Below, piece after piece: positions 1 to 13,384 of a stretch of 64,000 bases of DNA. Position 1 is the stretch's first letter. Each line of letters begins with the position of its first letter. Made by a program: the position numbers and the translations under genes. The notes beneath the pieces are model-generated. The model was given only the letters and a program-made list of their open reading frames with translations, had not been told where the DNA came from and did not search any database. Origin of the DNA: Aculops lycopersici (lineage: Eukaryota; Arthropoda; Arachnida; Trombidiformes; Eriophyidae); contig WNKI01000004.1 of the NCBI GenBank assembly GCA_015350385.1, positions 1 through 64,000 of the forward strand. The letters run 5' to 3'.

Positions 1-93
<93 letters not shown>
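1..93. repeat. (TC)n dinucleotide repeat
   Basis: Perfect TC dinucleotide tract running from the window edge to position 93, so its true length is unknown. A purine-rich AGAGAG stretch follows at about 117-133. Similar GA/CT tracts recur at 14334, 31607 and 51115. Confidence 0.97.
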
Positions 94-94
<1 letters not shown>

Positions 95-1738
95 GATGTA
101 CTAACAAAGAAATGGAGAGAAAGAGAGAGAGAGGGTTGGAAATTTCCCAATGAGTTCAAGTGGAGGTACAGAAAGAAAGAGAGCATCAAACTTGATTGAT
201 GCACTCGATCAATAATCATACACCTGACACACAAGCGCTATGATGAGCTCGAGGATGAGGAAAATTCGCCAACGGGAAATATCTTCTGCATGATCGATAT
301 GGTAGCTCGATTTGAGCTTCTAGGCGGGAATGGTTGACCAGTTCAATGGGCCCGCTCGCTACTTGGCTAGCTTCCCGGCTAGTTGGACAGCCAGCCGTCG
401 GGATAGTTGACTGGTGATTCGGGAGGAATCAGAACCAACGGCTCATTATGTAATCGAGCAAAGCGATCTCTTGAGGTTGAAGTTGTGTGGCTAGAGATGG
501 AAATGGAGAGAGAGAGAGGAACCGAGAAGACGAGTTGCTTGTCTAGTTGTTACTTTTGCTCTTGGCCAGCGATCTCTGATTTATTCCGTTCGAAAAATTT
601 ATTTGTTATACCCACTAGCAGCAAGTCACTTACCACCACCACTACTGTTACTATTAAAACAACAACAACTACTACTACTACAACGGCTACCACTACAACT
701 ATAGCAGTCGAAATTATTGGGGCCACAGGAAATCAGAACAGCCGCCGATGCCGGTGCTTCAAGCGCCTGAAAAGGCAACCGCGCCGAGCGGAAGTGGTCT
801 CTGCCTCTGCCGGCGATTGACTTGGATAGTTACACTAGCAGCTGCTCAATTTCCGAGGCCATCGCAGTGGCCAACGAGTTTCATTTTCCTCACTTTCTAT
901 CACCGCGTTGCGCAGGCAACAGCTCACTTTATTTTCTCTCTCTCTCTCTCTTTCTGTCTGTTTCTATTTCTCTTGATTCCAGTTAATGTTTCGTGAGTGG
1001 CATTAGTTGCTGCCATCACCGCCAAAACTCATTGGAAAGTTTCCTCGGAAGACGAAGACGAGAAGAAAGGTGAGGAAGTGTAATGATAGAGAAGTGAACG
1101 ACTGTTGCAAATTGATTCGAATGGTGGCTCTAATTCATGAGAACTTCTAATTCAAGGAGTTCACGCGTCGAAGGCTAGCAAGTTGCTCCTCGTATGTGTG
1201 CGTGGTGCTGCTCTCTACTTGGAATCGGAAATTAATACACCTTAGCCTCAGTGTCTGCCGATCAGGTAGATCGAGTCCAATCTGCTGCTGCTGCCTAGCG
1301 CCAGCTTGCCAACTTCCGTTGACTTTCAAGCTCATAGTTAGCGCCATAAGGAGAGGGCTAATGTCTTAGTTGCTGCTCGCATGCTTTTGTCTGTCTAGCT
1401 GCATAAGGTTAATTTGAGCGGAAACTTGGAGCATGACAACTGACCTTCAGTTTTCTCTGGCCGTATTGTGTGGCGATTGAACTTTAGGAGGAAAAGTTGA
1501 TTTTCTCCTGATTAGTGTATATACCAACCGAAGCAAACTGAAAATAGAAATTCGCCATCCAAGTTGATTGTCTCGGCACAACTTCCTTCACCATTGCTCC
1601 AACCATAAATTAAATTAAACCCTCTCGCCTCTACCGTGAGCTTGTAAACGCTGTTCTCTCTCTCTCTAATCTCATTTAACTAAGCTCACAAACAAGAACA
1701 ACACTATCATCTCACTGTCCGTCTTAACAAACTCTTTC
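94..1738. other. Intron/flank of the giant minus-strand gene; no gene seen
   Basis: This stretch lies downstream of the splice donor that ends the 1745-7979 exon, so it is most simply intron of that gene. It contains short CT/GA tracts (953-990, 1655-1668) and a run of ACC/ACT/ACA triplets around 630-705. I found no convincing acceptor followed by a recognisable coding exon. Open frames at 407-820 (+) and 1147-1347 (-) are low-complexity or unsupported. Confidence 0.5.
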
Positions 1739-1746
1739 ACTTACCG
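1739..1746 (-). other. Consensus 5' splice donor ending the giant exon
   Basis: Minus-strand reading is CG|GTAAGT, with the exon's last base at 1745 and the intron GT at 1744-1743. Exact match to the metazoan donor consensus. It is what turns the apparent stop codon at 1737-1739 into intronic sequence. Confidence 0.85.
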
Positions 1747-4700
1747 CTTTTCATCCGCGTTAATTGTCGTCCACTTTGTTGATGTTGCGGCTGTTGTTGT
1801 TGTTTGCCCAAACCACCTGCTGCCGATGCCGCAAATGACTCGTCGGGGTCGAGCACTGGATTGCCGTAGCCAAAGGAGGTCGAGGGTGATTGTTCCTGGT
1901 CGGTGGAAGCGGACGGGTGACGGGGGTGTTGCTGTTGTTGTTGCGTGCTTCGCCGCCGAAAGAGGCGTACCGCCCGGCGGCGGACTCCGCTGCGACTGCC
2001 CCCCGAGTCCCGGCGCCCGAAATCCTCAAGTTGATCGTTTTGCGAGGATTGGTGTATGGCAGCAGTGTCGCCGGCACTCCGTCGTTGCATTCTGGCCGTG
2101 CCCACGGAAGCCACAGAGAGCAAGTGGATGGGCTCCTGCTGCTGCTGTTGCCGCTGTTGCCGGTGGGCGCCCTCATTTCGGCTCGCGCCTAGACGACGTC
2201 TCGCCTGATCCTGATTTTGGTAATCATGCTGGCGGCTGACGTAACCAGAGGAAGAAGTCTCTGGTTGTTCCTGCTTCGCTGAAGTTGCCGTTGCAAACGG
2301 CGGACTATGCTGTTGGCCCAAACTTCCGGTTCGGCGGCCAAAGTTCTTGACGAGCGACTTGAGTGTCATGGCTCGACGTAATACCTTTGCGGCGCTACTA
2401 TCACTTGCACTGCTACTTCCTATCGCCGACTTGGCACGCAAATCACTCGGTCTTCGAGGTGATTGTTGTTGATGTTGTTGGCCGCCAGCGCTAACCACGT
2501 CACCACCACTAACGAAACCGCCAGATCTATTGTTGGTCTTGCTCTTTTGACCAAACATCTCATATCCTCCCGTCCCGTCTCTAGGGTTATTACCATCGCG
2601 CTCATCTGATTGATACTGAGCAGGATTTTCTCTCTGCTGTAGGTCAAACGAGCGCAAAAACAACGATAAATCATCGCCTTGCTCCTCGTCGTCGGCAAAC
2701 TCGTGCGAATCGCCGCCACCTTGCTGGGGCTGCACTGCCTTCCTTAAGAGCGCGCCTAGCGACTGGTTAGCGCGCTCCGGTATAGTTGTGCCCTGGTTCA
2801 GTCTAGACGTCGCGACTTCCGGTTCGCCGTGGCCGGCGCCGGACTGATCGCTCCTCGTTGGCTGACCACCGGCGCCCGCGCGGCTACCTAGCAACTGCTT
2901 GCACGGCGACAACTCCACCTTTCGGAAGAGTTTGCTCGCCGATCTCTCGGCAAGCTCGAGTTGTGCGCCGATAGTCAGCTGATGGTCCTCCGTTTTCTGG
3001 TTATTAGTGGTCCTGGTGCTGCCGTTGACCGTTTGGGTTGGATCAGCTTCCGCTTGGCGCCCACCGGCGTTCCTCGTAACGCCGCTCCTGCTTCCCTTCG
3101 ACGATCTTCTCTGTATGTTATTATTATTATTCCTGTTGTCGGTGTTAGTGCCACCACTATATCCCGTCGGCCGATCGTTTTTTGAGGGGCCCGCATTGAG
3201 CGGCGCGCGTCCAAAGGAGCTCCTGTCTCTCGCCGAGCCGCAGCTTCCGGTTCGCAAGACATCGCCACCTGGCGCAGCAGCGCCCGGTAACTGCGACGAG
3301 GATGACGACGATGAGGATGAGTCGTCCGACCCAAGGTCATGGTGGCGGTCAAGAGATCGCTGGTTTTTGAATGGCGACGACGAAGACCAGGGTGGTGGCG
3401 AGTTGCAACTCGAGGGCCGCGAATTTAATGAACTCTCGCTGCTCGAACTACTCCGCGCCGAGCTACTACTGCTGCTCGTGGCCCCGCGCCGCCGATGCCT
3501 GCGCCGAGGATAGTGACGAAACGTTCGGCTCTCCTGCTGCAAATTGGACGAGCGTGTCGCTGAGTTTGTCGGCTTGTCTTTGGTGGTTGCTATAGTTGTT
3601 GTCGGCGAGTCCAACTGGCAGGCGGATTGAGCTCGTCGCTCGCTCGAGTTTTCGGCGCCATTACTGCCGCCAAATGCGCCCGCCGAGGTGGCGATAAAAT
3701 GAGCCCATGCGCCAAATTTTTGTCCAATTACCTCGCTATTAGCCGCAAAGTTGCTCGTCGGCTTTTGATGTTGTTGTTGTTGCTGCTGCTGCTGCACAAT
3801 ACCCGGCGCCGGTGGGCCCCAAATTGAGGGCGAGGTGCCGGTTATGTGTGAGCTGTTACAGCTCACCTGCGGGTTCTGGCCTCCGCCGCTTCCACTTGCA
3901 CTGCAGGCAACGCCAATCACGCTACGTGTATCCAGGGACTGCTGTTGGTATTGCTGCTGCTGCTGCATTGACTGCGGTGGCGGCGGCGGCGGCGAGTCAT
4001 TGTTAGCGACGGGCGTCTGGCGCCTTGTGCCCGTGGAGGGTGAGCGCGAGATGCAAGCGGCCGAGTCCGAGTTGACGTTGGTCGAGAGCATTGCCACTGG
4101 CATCGACGAGGTGGACACATTGCTCGACTGGCGCTCGCGTGGCGCCGCCGGCGGAACGGCAAGCGAGTGGCTGGGTCCCACACCAGCCACTTGCTGGTGA
4201 TTATGTAACTTTGGGTTCTGTTGTTGCGATCGCTGCTGTCTGTTGGGCGACAAATTTTGATTGAATTCACCCAAAGCGGTCATTTGGTAGTTGGGACTGC
4301 ATTTAGAAATTTCATCGCCATTGCCAGCGCCGCCGCCGCCGTCGCCGAGCACACAACCGGAAGTAGCAACCTGCGCGCCAGTCAAGTAGCCAGAATTGAG
4401 AGGCTCGTCGCCGGCGCACTGATGGTACACGTCGATGGAGCGCGCGTTAGAAATGCCGCCGCCAAATGAAGGTGTTAATCGTTGGCTTGTGGTGCCTCTT
4501 GCGGCCATTGTGGCTTGTGGTTGCTGCACCTGGTGCAGTCCAGGAATAAAGTACAGGTTCTGTTGTTGTTGTGGTTCTTGTTTTGCAGTATAAAAGTTCG
4601 AGCTTGCTGGCAAATTTTTCGGCTGCTGCTGACTTTTCGGCTGGTTGTAGCTGTTAGTTCTACCCGCAGCGGCGAGCGAAACACTATGCGGCATCGAGAC

Positions 4701-7700
4701 TAACGACGAGTGACTGACGGTCGCTGCTCGGGTTGCAGGCCCCGAGGCCATGCCCATGTGCGACGACTGTGCCACGCCCGCAAGAATATTCCCTCCACTG
4801 CCGCTATAGGGATGCGCTAAGATGACGTTGTCGGCAACACAACAATATCCGCCTGCAAAATTCGAATGTTGCGGCGACATTGAAGCCGCAGCCTCGGCCT
4901 CGGCGCTGGGCTCCGTGGCCGAGGCTGCCCGAGGCGGTAGGCCCGCGGCCGTGGCGCTCGGTCGACGCGGGAACAGCGCCGAGCGGGCGGCCGTGAACCG
5001 CCACTGTGACTGCTGATGCTGCTGGTTGTCTTGTTTTATCTGATGCTGTTGACCTTGAATGTCATCGCTCAAGGTCAAGTTAAGGTTCCTCTTGTTACCT
5101 TCATTGCTGTTGCTCAAATTAGACGAATCACATTGCTGCTGTCCAATTGGCGCCTGCTTGTCACCTTGAACTGTGGACAAGGAGGAGTTTGTAATGTTTG
5201 CTGTAGCACAAACAGGTGGTGGGCACACAATGGTCGGCTGCCCGCTGGGCCACTCAATGGAGCCTCGCGAGATACTTGACTCCAAAGATCTTGGCGGCGT
5301 AAACTCACTAATTGCGTGCTGCTTGTTCATTAAAAAGTTGGCCCTTAACCCGGAGCCACAACTAGACAGCCGCCTCCCTCTACCTGCCACCTGCACTTGC
5401 TCCATGTGACCGGAAGTGTTCGGTTGCAGGTGACTATTGCCTGTGCCACTGATGTCGGCGCCGGCGCTCGTCGCTGTGGTTAGGTCGCTGTTGGACATGA
5501 TGGTCGAGCTTGAGGTTGACTCGCAACCAGCTGCTCCTTGACTAGAGGCGTCCGCTGCGGTCGTAAATGTTGGGTTTTGATCTAGTTGGCAGGTGACCTC
5601 TTGGTTTAGATGGTGGTCAAAGGTGAAGTATTTCATCGATTGGCCGCCACTTCCGCTTGTGGCGCCTCCGAGACCAGGCGACTTACTGGAGCTTGTGTTG
5701 GACGAAGTCGACGAGGCCGCCGATAGTCGCTGCTGGTTAAGTTGATGCCAACCTTTGGCTTGTTGGGCTTGAGTGTTGCTGTTGTGCGTTTGGGATTGGG
5801 ATTGGGATTGCACTTGACCAGCAGTGTTATTAGCAGTTACACTTTGAGCGGCGGACATTCGCGCCAAGGTGCCCGGCGAGCGCAGAGGGCCGCCATTGCC
5901 GGGAGTCGCGGAACCTTGCAAGATGCTCCCGCCACCGACGCCATTTTCATTAATGTACATAGAGGAGTTGCGACTATAGTCGACCGTTTGATACTGTTGC
6001 TTTGCCTGAAAGGCCAATTGTCTAACCTGATGTTGGAGTTGAGTTTGAGACTGGGGCATTGCAGCGGACACGCTGGCCAGAGTGCCACTAGATTCATCCA
6101 AGAGTCCATTTGAGGGCATTGGAAACGAGGCAACCCTAAGCTGTTGACTCGCAAGCGCATGGTGGTGATGGTGACTCTTATAGCCGAAATCCCGCTGGGC
6201 CAGTTGATGTTGTTGTTGCTGTTGTTGTTGTTGCTGCTGCTTGACTTGATAGTTATGTTGTTGGAAGAGCTGCTGCTGTTGTTGGTGTTGTTGTTGTGGG
6301 GTCATTATCATGGAATTGGACGCTAGAGTTGCGCCACTTCCGCTGCCACCGGCCCCACCACCGCTCCCACTGACGCTGGACAAGTGGAGCAGCGAGTTTG
6401 CTACCGAGGGACTAGCCGAGCTGGTCGACGAAGAGCTCGACTGCGATTTCGAATGGTTTTGGTTAGTGCTTGTTGTGCTGGCAAAGTGATGATGAGCTTG
6501 TTGTTGTTGCTGCTGGTTGGCCAAGCCGCCTGAATTCGGCCACTTAGCCGGTGGAAAAGGTTGCTGTTGATGGACTTGGTTTGGTATTTGAGGCAACTTG
6601 CGCCGCTTAAAAATCGAGCTTTCCGGCATCACCAAGCCCATTGACGAGTCCCCTAATCCAACTGCCGCTTGGGGTGCATTTGTGCTATTGGCGGTGGCGG
6701 TAGTGGGGGTGGGGCCAGCAGAAGTTGTTTGTAGTGCAGAGGAGGAAGTGGCCACTGAGGCCGCAGTCTTATGCGCATACGAAGCCGGGTCCACACTCGG
6801 CGTTGGCAACATGCGACGCCGCGGCGAGTTGCCCGCCGAACTGGTGCCGCCGACAGGATTAACACTCCTCTGCTTTGTAACCGGGTGACCAGCGAGAGTT
6901 AGCTGGTGTTGCATGATTGGCGACGAGGAAACGCCGCTGCTAGCCGCTGGATGCGGACTCGTAGGCCGCGACCTAACCTGACCGGAAGTTACGTCCAAAC
7001 TCGAGGGCGTTGGACTGCGAGGTGCATGAGATTGTAGGTGTTGCGAGTGGATTGGCGAATGGCCACTGTGCATCGGCGAGGCGCCCAGCGAGGTTTGCGA
7101 TGATCCATTGCTAGGTGATTGGTGTTGTTGTTGGCGGTAGTTTTGGGGGCGAGATTGTTGTTGTTGCTGCTGCTGCATCTCGTCGCTCGAAGAGTCCGAC
7201 GACCATCCAAGGTGAGCGTAATTTTTTCCACTGTTATTACTGTTGCTATTCGTAGAATCGAGCCGCACCTTAGCCCCCGACGAAAGGGACATAGTGGCCA
7301 ACGAGCTACTGTAAGAACTATCATAGGAGTTGTCCGCTAATTGCTGCTGCGGCTGCCTCTTCTTCCGGCGCCTAGCGACATTGATGATCTTCACAGGGGG
7401 CGACTGGACGAGTGTTAGTCTTGGCTTTGGAGTTTGGTATTGTTGTTGTTGTTGTTGTTGCTGTTGTTGTTGTTGTTGTTGTTGTTGCTGCTGCTGCTGA
7501 TTGTAGTTTATCTGCTGAGATGACTGATAACTATTTGTTGCCACCATTTGCTGGCGCTGTTGCAACGGCGAGCAGTGATTGACAGACGAGGAAGTTTGTT
7601 GCTGCTGCTGCTGTTGACTTTGGTAATTAGATGACGTCGCTATGTTTGAACGATGATGCTGGTTGATTGCTGGTTGCCCCGTCAAAATTTGTGCTCCCGA

Positions 7701-7979
7701 GTCGCCAGTTGGATCTTGTAATTGCTGCTGGTGCAAACTCGATCCAGGTCCCACTTCCGGTAGGTCAATTGACGGCTGCTGCAAGGACTTGGCTGTGTTC
7801 AGGATCCTATTGCGCGCCGGAATGCTATTGTGGTGCTGGTATATCTGGTTCAAGGTTGCCACTGAGTTGCCGCGAACCAGCGGCGACGTTGTGTTGCCAC
7901 TTCCGCCTTTTGTCGCGGCGCCGGCCTCCGCTTCTGTTTGGCCTGCAACCGTCAAGTGGTGATTACTCATGGTTGCCAT
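1745..7979 (-). CDS. Giant Gln/Ser/Gly-rich exon, partial gene, identity unknown (weak RIM-like hints)
   Basis: One open frame of about 2,078 codons, almost entirely low complexity: polyGln runs, Ser-, Asn-, Gly- and His-rich stretches, and many basic patches. The visible stop is not the real end: the frame reads AAAAGCG then GTAAGTGA, a consensus splice donor, and the TGA lies inside the intron. The 3' part of the gene therefore lies at lower coordinates, probably outside the window. The ATG at 7979 is the first in frame after an upstream stop near 8090, but an upstream exon could also splice in. No folded domain is recognisable. Two basic proline motifs, RRKLPQIP (near residue 470) and RRRMLPTP (near residue 390), resemble the RxLPxxP SH3 ligands that RIM-binding protein recognises in RIM and Cav2 channels. 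A presynaptic linker exon is thus possible but weakly supported. Base composition is more GC-rich than the core genes. Confidence 0.7.
7441..7500 (-). repeat. CAA/CAG repeat encoding polyglutamine
   Basis: On the minus strand this is an almost uninterrupted mix of CAA and CAG codons encoding about 20 consecutive glutamines inside the giant exon. The mixed codons make it less slippage-prone than pure CAG. Shorter similar runs occur near 6205-6240, 6270-6300 and 7155-7175. Confidence 0.95.
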
Positions 7980-10540
7980 TCGCGGCTGGGTATCACAATT
8001 TGTGCTATTGCTGCTGTCACCTGGATCGCGTTTTTTGCTGTCTCTTTCTCTTGATGCCGATTGCGAGTTTTCCGTTTTGTTATTATTTTACACACATAAC
8101 AAAACAGTCGAATTAGATAAACCCTCTACACTTTTTTCCACTTTCCCTAAAGCTCATCTGCAAAACTATTTGTTCCCCTTTCCTCTCGACTCGCCGGTTA
8201 TTCGAATGAGCGTCTAGCTAGAGCCTTTGCTTCAGTTTCTCTCTCCGAGTAACCTATTCACTGATGCTCCTGTCGTCGTCGTTCTATTGATTTTCAACCA
8301 CTCCCTCTCTCAAACTGGATTATTAGCTCCACGGGCCCGAGGCAATCTTCGCGAATATCAACGCGTCTCTCTCTCTCTCCTTTTCAACTATTACTCTAAC
8401 TCTAACCCTTACTCTGAATGTTTCGCTTCTGGACGGCCACTTGAATCCTTTTCTATGTTCTAGTTCAATTTGTTGAACGCTTGCCAAGTTCTCCTTGAAC
8501 TTGAAACAATTCAATATTGACTCAGAGACTTGGTTTGCCGGAGTCACTTGGCCTCGAGTCTGTGGACATTTCACTTTGTGTATCAGGCTGCCGAGTGTGT
8601 ATGATTTTTCGTTCGTTAGTCCTATGCCTTTTTTGGTTCTGGAGTTTGCAAGTTTTCTGATGCTGATGATGAGTTTGCGACATACAACTAGAGAGAGGGG
8701 GAGATAATTTGTTTTTGATTGGCGAGCTATTTAAGTTTCAATCATCGAATTCGAGCCGAAACTTCCCCTCCTCTAGCTCTCCTCTTTGTCATACTGCGGC
8801 TCACACTTGACTTGTAATGTATCATGCAAATCTGCATAAACAGAGTGGAACTGGCGAGAGTTCAATCACTTGGCGCATCTTAATCTCTCGCCTCAATTTC
8901 CCTCTCCTCTTATTAACTCCACTTGTTATATGCAGCTATTGTTATAAGCTGTTGTTACTATTACGATTTTTGCAACACTCACAATAGAGAACAAAAATAC
9001 CATTGAGAGTGAGAAACTCTAAATAATTCTACCTGAGCTCACCTTTCTATTGCAACTTTCTGTCTGTCTCTCTTTCTTTTCTTTTTTGCCAACTTGCCGC
9101 TAATCTGACTCCGAGTTTTGCGATGTGCGCCTAGTGGTGCGCGTCGCCGAACTCAAACACAACAATTGTGTTGCGACCACCACCACCACCACCACTAGCT
9201 CAAGGGAACCCCGCCGCTATGCGCATGCTCACTTAATCCATGCGGTTGGTGGACCCTACGCGACACTCGCTCCCATTCTCCTCCGTCTTCCTTCCTGTTT
9301 TATCCCGTCTCAGCCTCAGTCTTAGCCTCAGCTGCCACCACCGACTTCCCCCCTCACCCGAAACCAACAAAGACGAATCGCTTGCTAATACGCCTATCGT
9401 CTTTTCTAAAACTTGGCCGCATCACTCGCTGGTTACCTGACCATCAGTTTCGCTCGCATGACAACTTCCTCTGTCTCTCAACTTCCGTTTGTCTCCGACT
9501 GCAAAGCCTAGCTAGCTGGCTAAAATTGCCTTGCCAACTTCAGCCCAAATACTGCGCCAGCTGAGTCTTACTCGGCTCTCAAAGCTCCAGATTCGGTTGC
9601 TAAAAATTTGCACAACCTGACGAAACGGAAGCTGGAGAGCCAGCTAGCCAGCAAGCCGGTGGAGCGGACTGATGCGCGCCGCCTGTCGGTAAGCCCCGAA
9701 CGCTTACTCCAAAATGCTAAACCCAACGGGTTCGAGCCAACAACGAACTTGTGATGTTCGGGCAACCACGTCAAGCCCTTCGGATGGCTCGAACTTTTCT
9801 AGCTCACCCCGTTCACTTGCGTTGTTTAAACTAGAGGCTAACTGTCAAATTTTCGGCGACTAAAAGCCTGCTGAAAGCGAGTTTTACTCACCTGCAGCCT
9901 TTTATTTGCATGCGCCAAGCCACCGAGTTACCGAGAAACAAACAGGATATCGGTTGACTCGGCTGTGACGCAGTTAGTGTCCATCAATCTTGCCGCCACT
10001 GTCTCTGTTTTATCGGCTCGCTCCAGTTGCCATTGTAATTCTGTGCTGCTCTTTCCCACTCTCTCTCTCTCTCTCTCTCCCTTTCCGTTTGTGTGTCTGT
10101 CGGTCGCCCGGTCTGTCCCCTAAGGTTCCCACAGTCCTTGCCAACCGAACTAAAAGGGTGCACGTTTGTTGGTCGCGGCAATTTGAACTCGCCATTTTAG
10201 TTTGCAGCCCAGTTTCATGAGCGAGAAGCTTGGCTGCCTGTGAAACTTGTTTGCCCATTGAATTTCAATCATCGCTTCATCAACCCAAACAGACGGGCTC
10301 TTTTTGATCGCCAGCTCACTTTTTTGCTTGCACTAAAGAGACCATTCTAGTTGAGCAACCAAATGGAGAGCGACCGGGGCAAGCTTGCGTCTAATTAAAC
10401 TCAAGTCCAGCGCTCAAACTGAATTGACCGTTGGACTTCGAACCGGAAGTCCGTAGATTGGACCACTAAACTAGCGTCTGAGCTCAAAAAGCAGCCAGTT
10501 ACCAGTTTGGCCAGCTGTGTTTTGAAGGTAGCGATGTGAG

Positions 10541-10562
10541 CCCATGGAGCCCTCTCCATGGG
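10541..10562. repeat. Perfect 9-bp inverted repeat with 4-base loop
   Basis: CCCATGGAG, loop CCCT, then CTCCATGGG. A perfect short palindromic hairpin in gene-free sequence. It is too short for a microRNA precursor. No flanking gene explains it. Confidence 0.85.
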
Positions 10563-13357
10563 ATGCTCGGGCCATTGGACCTCGCACGAGTCGAGGGGGA
10601 GTGGCAACAGTGGGGACAGGGATTCTCTGGGACTGGAGTAAAGCGTAGTTCGGGTTGGCTAGTCGAGTCGCACTTTTTACGCGTCTCAACACTGTGTCCT
10701 TTAAATTTGAAACGGCGGAAGTCAAGTTGTTTAATGTGCAAATGTTAATCCTTTACAACCATTTCCGCTACCTAGATGACGCAACCGACTGAGTGTCTAA
10801 TTGATCATTCGATTGTTTGCTCCACTTAAATGCGTCCTCGTCGTGCTCGTCTTGATGGAGCTTTTCCTAGAAAAGTCGCGCACTGCATATGTTGCGAGTT
10901 GCATCCAATCGGACACCACCCAGTTTGCTAGAGACAGAGCAACCGAGTGGATGGCAAGATTAGTGCTAGAACTAATGAAGATGCTTACGCTTACTAGAGG
11001 GTGGCTCCATCCAACTGCCTGATGCGGCCGGCTCGCTTCATTACGGTCGCGCTCCGCTGATGACAGCAGCGCCACCGCTACCACTAGGCGTTTGTCGTCA
11101 TTCGTCGCTAGGTACCCGAAACTCGTTGCTGACTTCGGGTTGAATTGGCGCGGCGCCACTCTCGCCGCGCGGCCAGTCGGCACGACTTATCAACCAAGAC
11201 TGGCTGCGAGAGGCAAGCTCGAGGGGCAAAAAAGCGACTAACGCATTCATCCATGCAAACGTCGAGCCAGAAAAACGGCCACCGAAGAGCCCGCGAATCA
11301 CTCGTCGCTATCTCGGGTATTCAATGTGCCACTATTCCGAGGGAATAATGCACACGCAATTTCGACTGTAAAACCACTTGGCTGGCTAGACTCGCTGGCC
11401 GCTTGGCAAGCTAGCTACAAACCGGCGGCGAGTCCTTAGAGGTGGAGTCTCGCTCGGATGGATGAGTGCAAATAGATGGGCAGCAGGATAACCGGCGCCA
11501 CCATTGTCACACTAAAACTTCTTTCTCTTCCGCTTTCACTATCTCTATCTGGCAGTCGCCTGTCGGTTTTAGTAACCACCAGCGTCGCCGCGGCCGCCAC
11601 TGAGTTGGCTCGCTGTTGCGGCCAACCAATCGGAAGTTTCCACTCGCCGTCCTCCATGTACAGGATTCAAGTTAGCTGATTGTTTGTCCGTGCAAAATTA
11701 AAGCGCCAAACCTCTTGGTTGACTACGAGGCCAAGCGAACCGGAGAAGAAATCACAGTCTTACTTTTCAGCACCAAGTTTCATTGGCCATGAAGAGAAAG
11801 AGTTGAAGTGAGAAGAAGTTACACACAGTCGCGTCTTTGGCTGACGCCGCCGCCGCCGCCGCAACTTCCGCCAGAACTGAATTAATTCAATATCGGGGTC
11901 ACGGCAAGCCAGTCAGTTAGTCGAACTATCGGTGGGTTGGTCCGCTATTCGGTTAGCCGGTTGGTCGGCTGGCTGATGTGTTTACACTACACTCTCCCTT
12001 TGGCTTGCTGACTGGCTGGCTGGCAGACTGCAACTTTGGAGGTCAGTTCAGACTGTAGCTAGTTGTTGGCGAAACTTAGGCTTGGCGCGAACGAGCTTTA
12101 GTTTTCCCATTGCCACTCTAGTTACTCCATCGCATTTGTAAACTATTCTCCTGTAAAATTCTTCTCTGTGTCGTCAACTTCACTGGGAGCCAATCGTCGG
12201 CCAGCCAAGCGACTAGTTGGCACATGAAGCGGAAAGACCCAGTTACAACTACAGCAGCTGCAGCCGGCTAGACCAACCGGAAGTTGCTGACTCGTCCACA
12301 TCTTGACAGCGGCGAGTGGGGCATTATTTTGCAGCCACCACTTGGGCGGCCAGCTAGTAGTGGTATTTGAACCTGACAAAACTAAGCGAGACTCAACGCT
12401 CGTTAGAGTGCACAAGTTCCGGTTTCTAATAGCTCAAAGTGGCGGAAGGGTCCAAGTAACTCACTCGCTTGCTGGCTATTTGAATGGGCTGCTCGCTCTC
12501 TGAGGTGTTGGTCTATTGGTAACTAGGATGGCACAGTAGACAGAAAAAATAGAGCCTCGTTTGATATCGAAAAAAGAAAGGGAGAACATTAACATGCTGC
12601 TCATACCACAATAACACTTTCATTATGAACTCAACTTAGGCTTTCCTCTGAGTTCCTCACCCTCGTCTCGTTTGATGGTGCCCTTGAAACTTTTCACGGT
12701 TTCCACTACTCTCATTGAAAATAGCAAAATGAGCACTACAAGGTGGGAAAAATATGTTCGCATGTCAACCACAACTAGTCCCAATAATACCTTTACACTC
12801 GATCCGGCCTGCGAGAAAAAACGCAGGACAGCCGCTCAACACTGCAGTCTTTCCAGCTCGCAGATCTCTCCTGCAACTGCCAAGTGTAAGGCAATTATTG
12901 AGACCAGCTGTAGATGGAACTGGAGTTCACTTTTGCTCCAGACTCTATCATCTGACAAAAGTTGGTGCGTGCATTCGAGTAATTCGAGCGCCAAATTTGT
13001 CCAAGCCAGTGGCTTCTGTGTAACCTTCTACTTGGGCCCAAAGTTGGGCCAAATTATTCAAACTTAACTCAAGCTCCACCTCTCTGAAGCACCAGGTAAG
13101 CAGCGGCGGTGGGAGTTGTGGTTGCGATGCGACACACTAGGAAGCTCACGTGCTTTCACTCGCTCCTCTCTAGCCCTGAAACCACCTGCCGCCTGAATCA
13201 ACTCGTCGACGCCGCCGACAACTCAATCCACGCACCGTAATAAGAGCAAGCCGACAATAATAACAACATCGTGGGCGGCCCAAATCTGTTTACATCCATC
13301 GCAGCCGATGGAGGCGTAACTCAGCATGCTGATGGATTCCAAGTGGCCGACTGGTGA

Positions 13358-13384
13358 GATCCTCAATGCCGAGGATCATTGAGG
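13358..13384. repeat. Two overlapping, mutually exclusive hairpins
   Basis: GATCCTC (13358-13364) pairs with GAGGATC (13371-13377). CCTCAATG (13361-13368) pairs with CATTGAGG (13377-13384). The arms overlap, so only one stem can form at a time. No gene, terminator or microRNA-length stem is associated. Confidence 0.8.

Noticed and set aside
407..820. 137-codon plus-strand frame
   Set aside because: It starts at TTG and consists largely of Thr runs from ACC/ACT/ACA triplets; no domain or splice context.
1760..7962. Numerous overlapping open frames on both strands within the giant exon
   Set aside because: They are frame shadows of a repeat-rich GC-biased exon; polyLeu and polyAla runs in them are just translated CAG/CTG repeats.
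9720..9740. tRNA B-box-like GGTTCGAGCC
   Set aside because: No matching A box or cloverleaf at the correct distance and the consensus end is imperfect.
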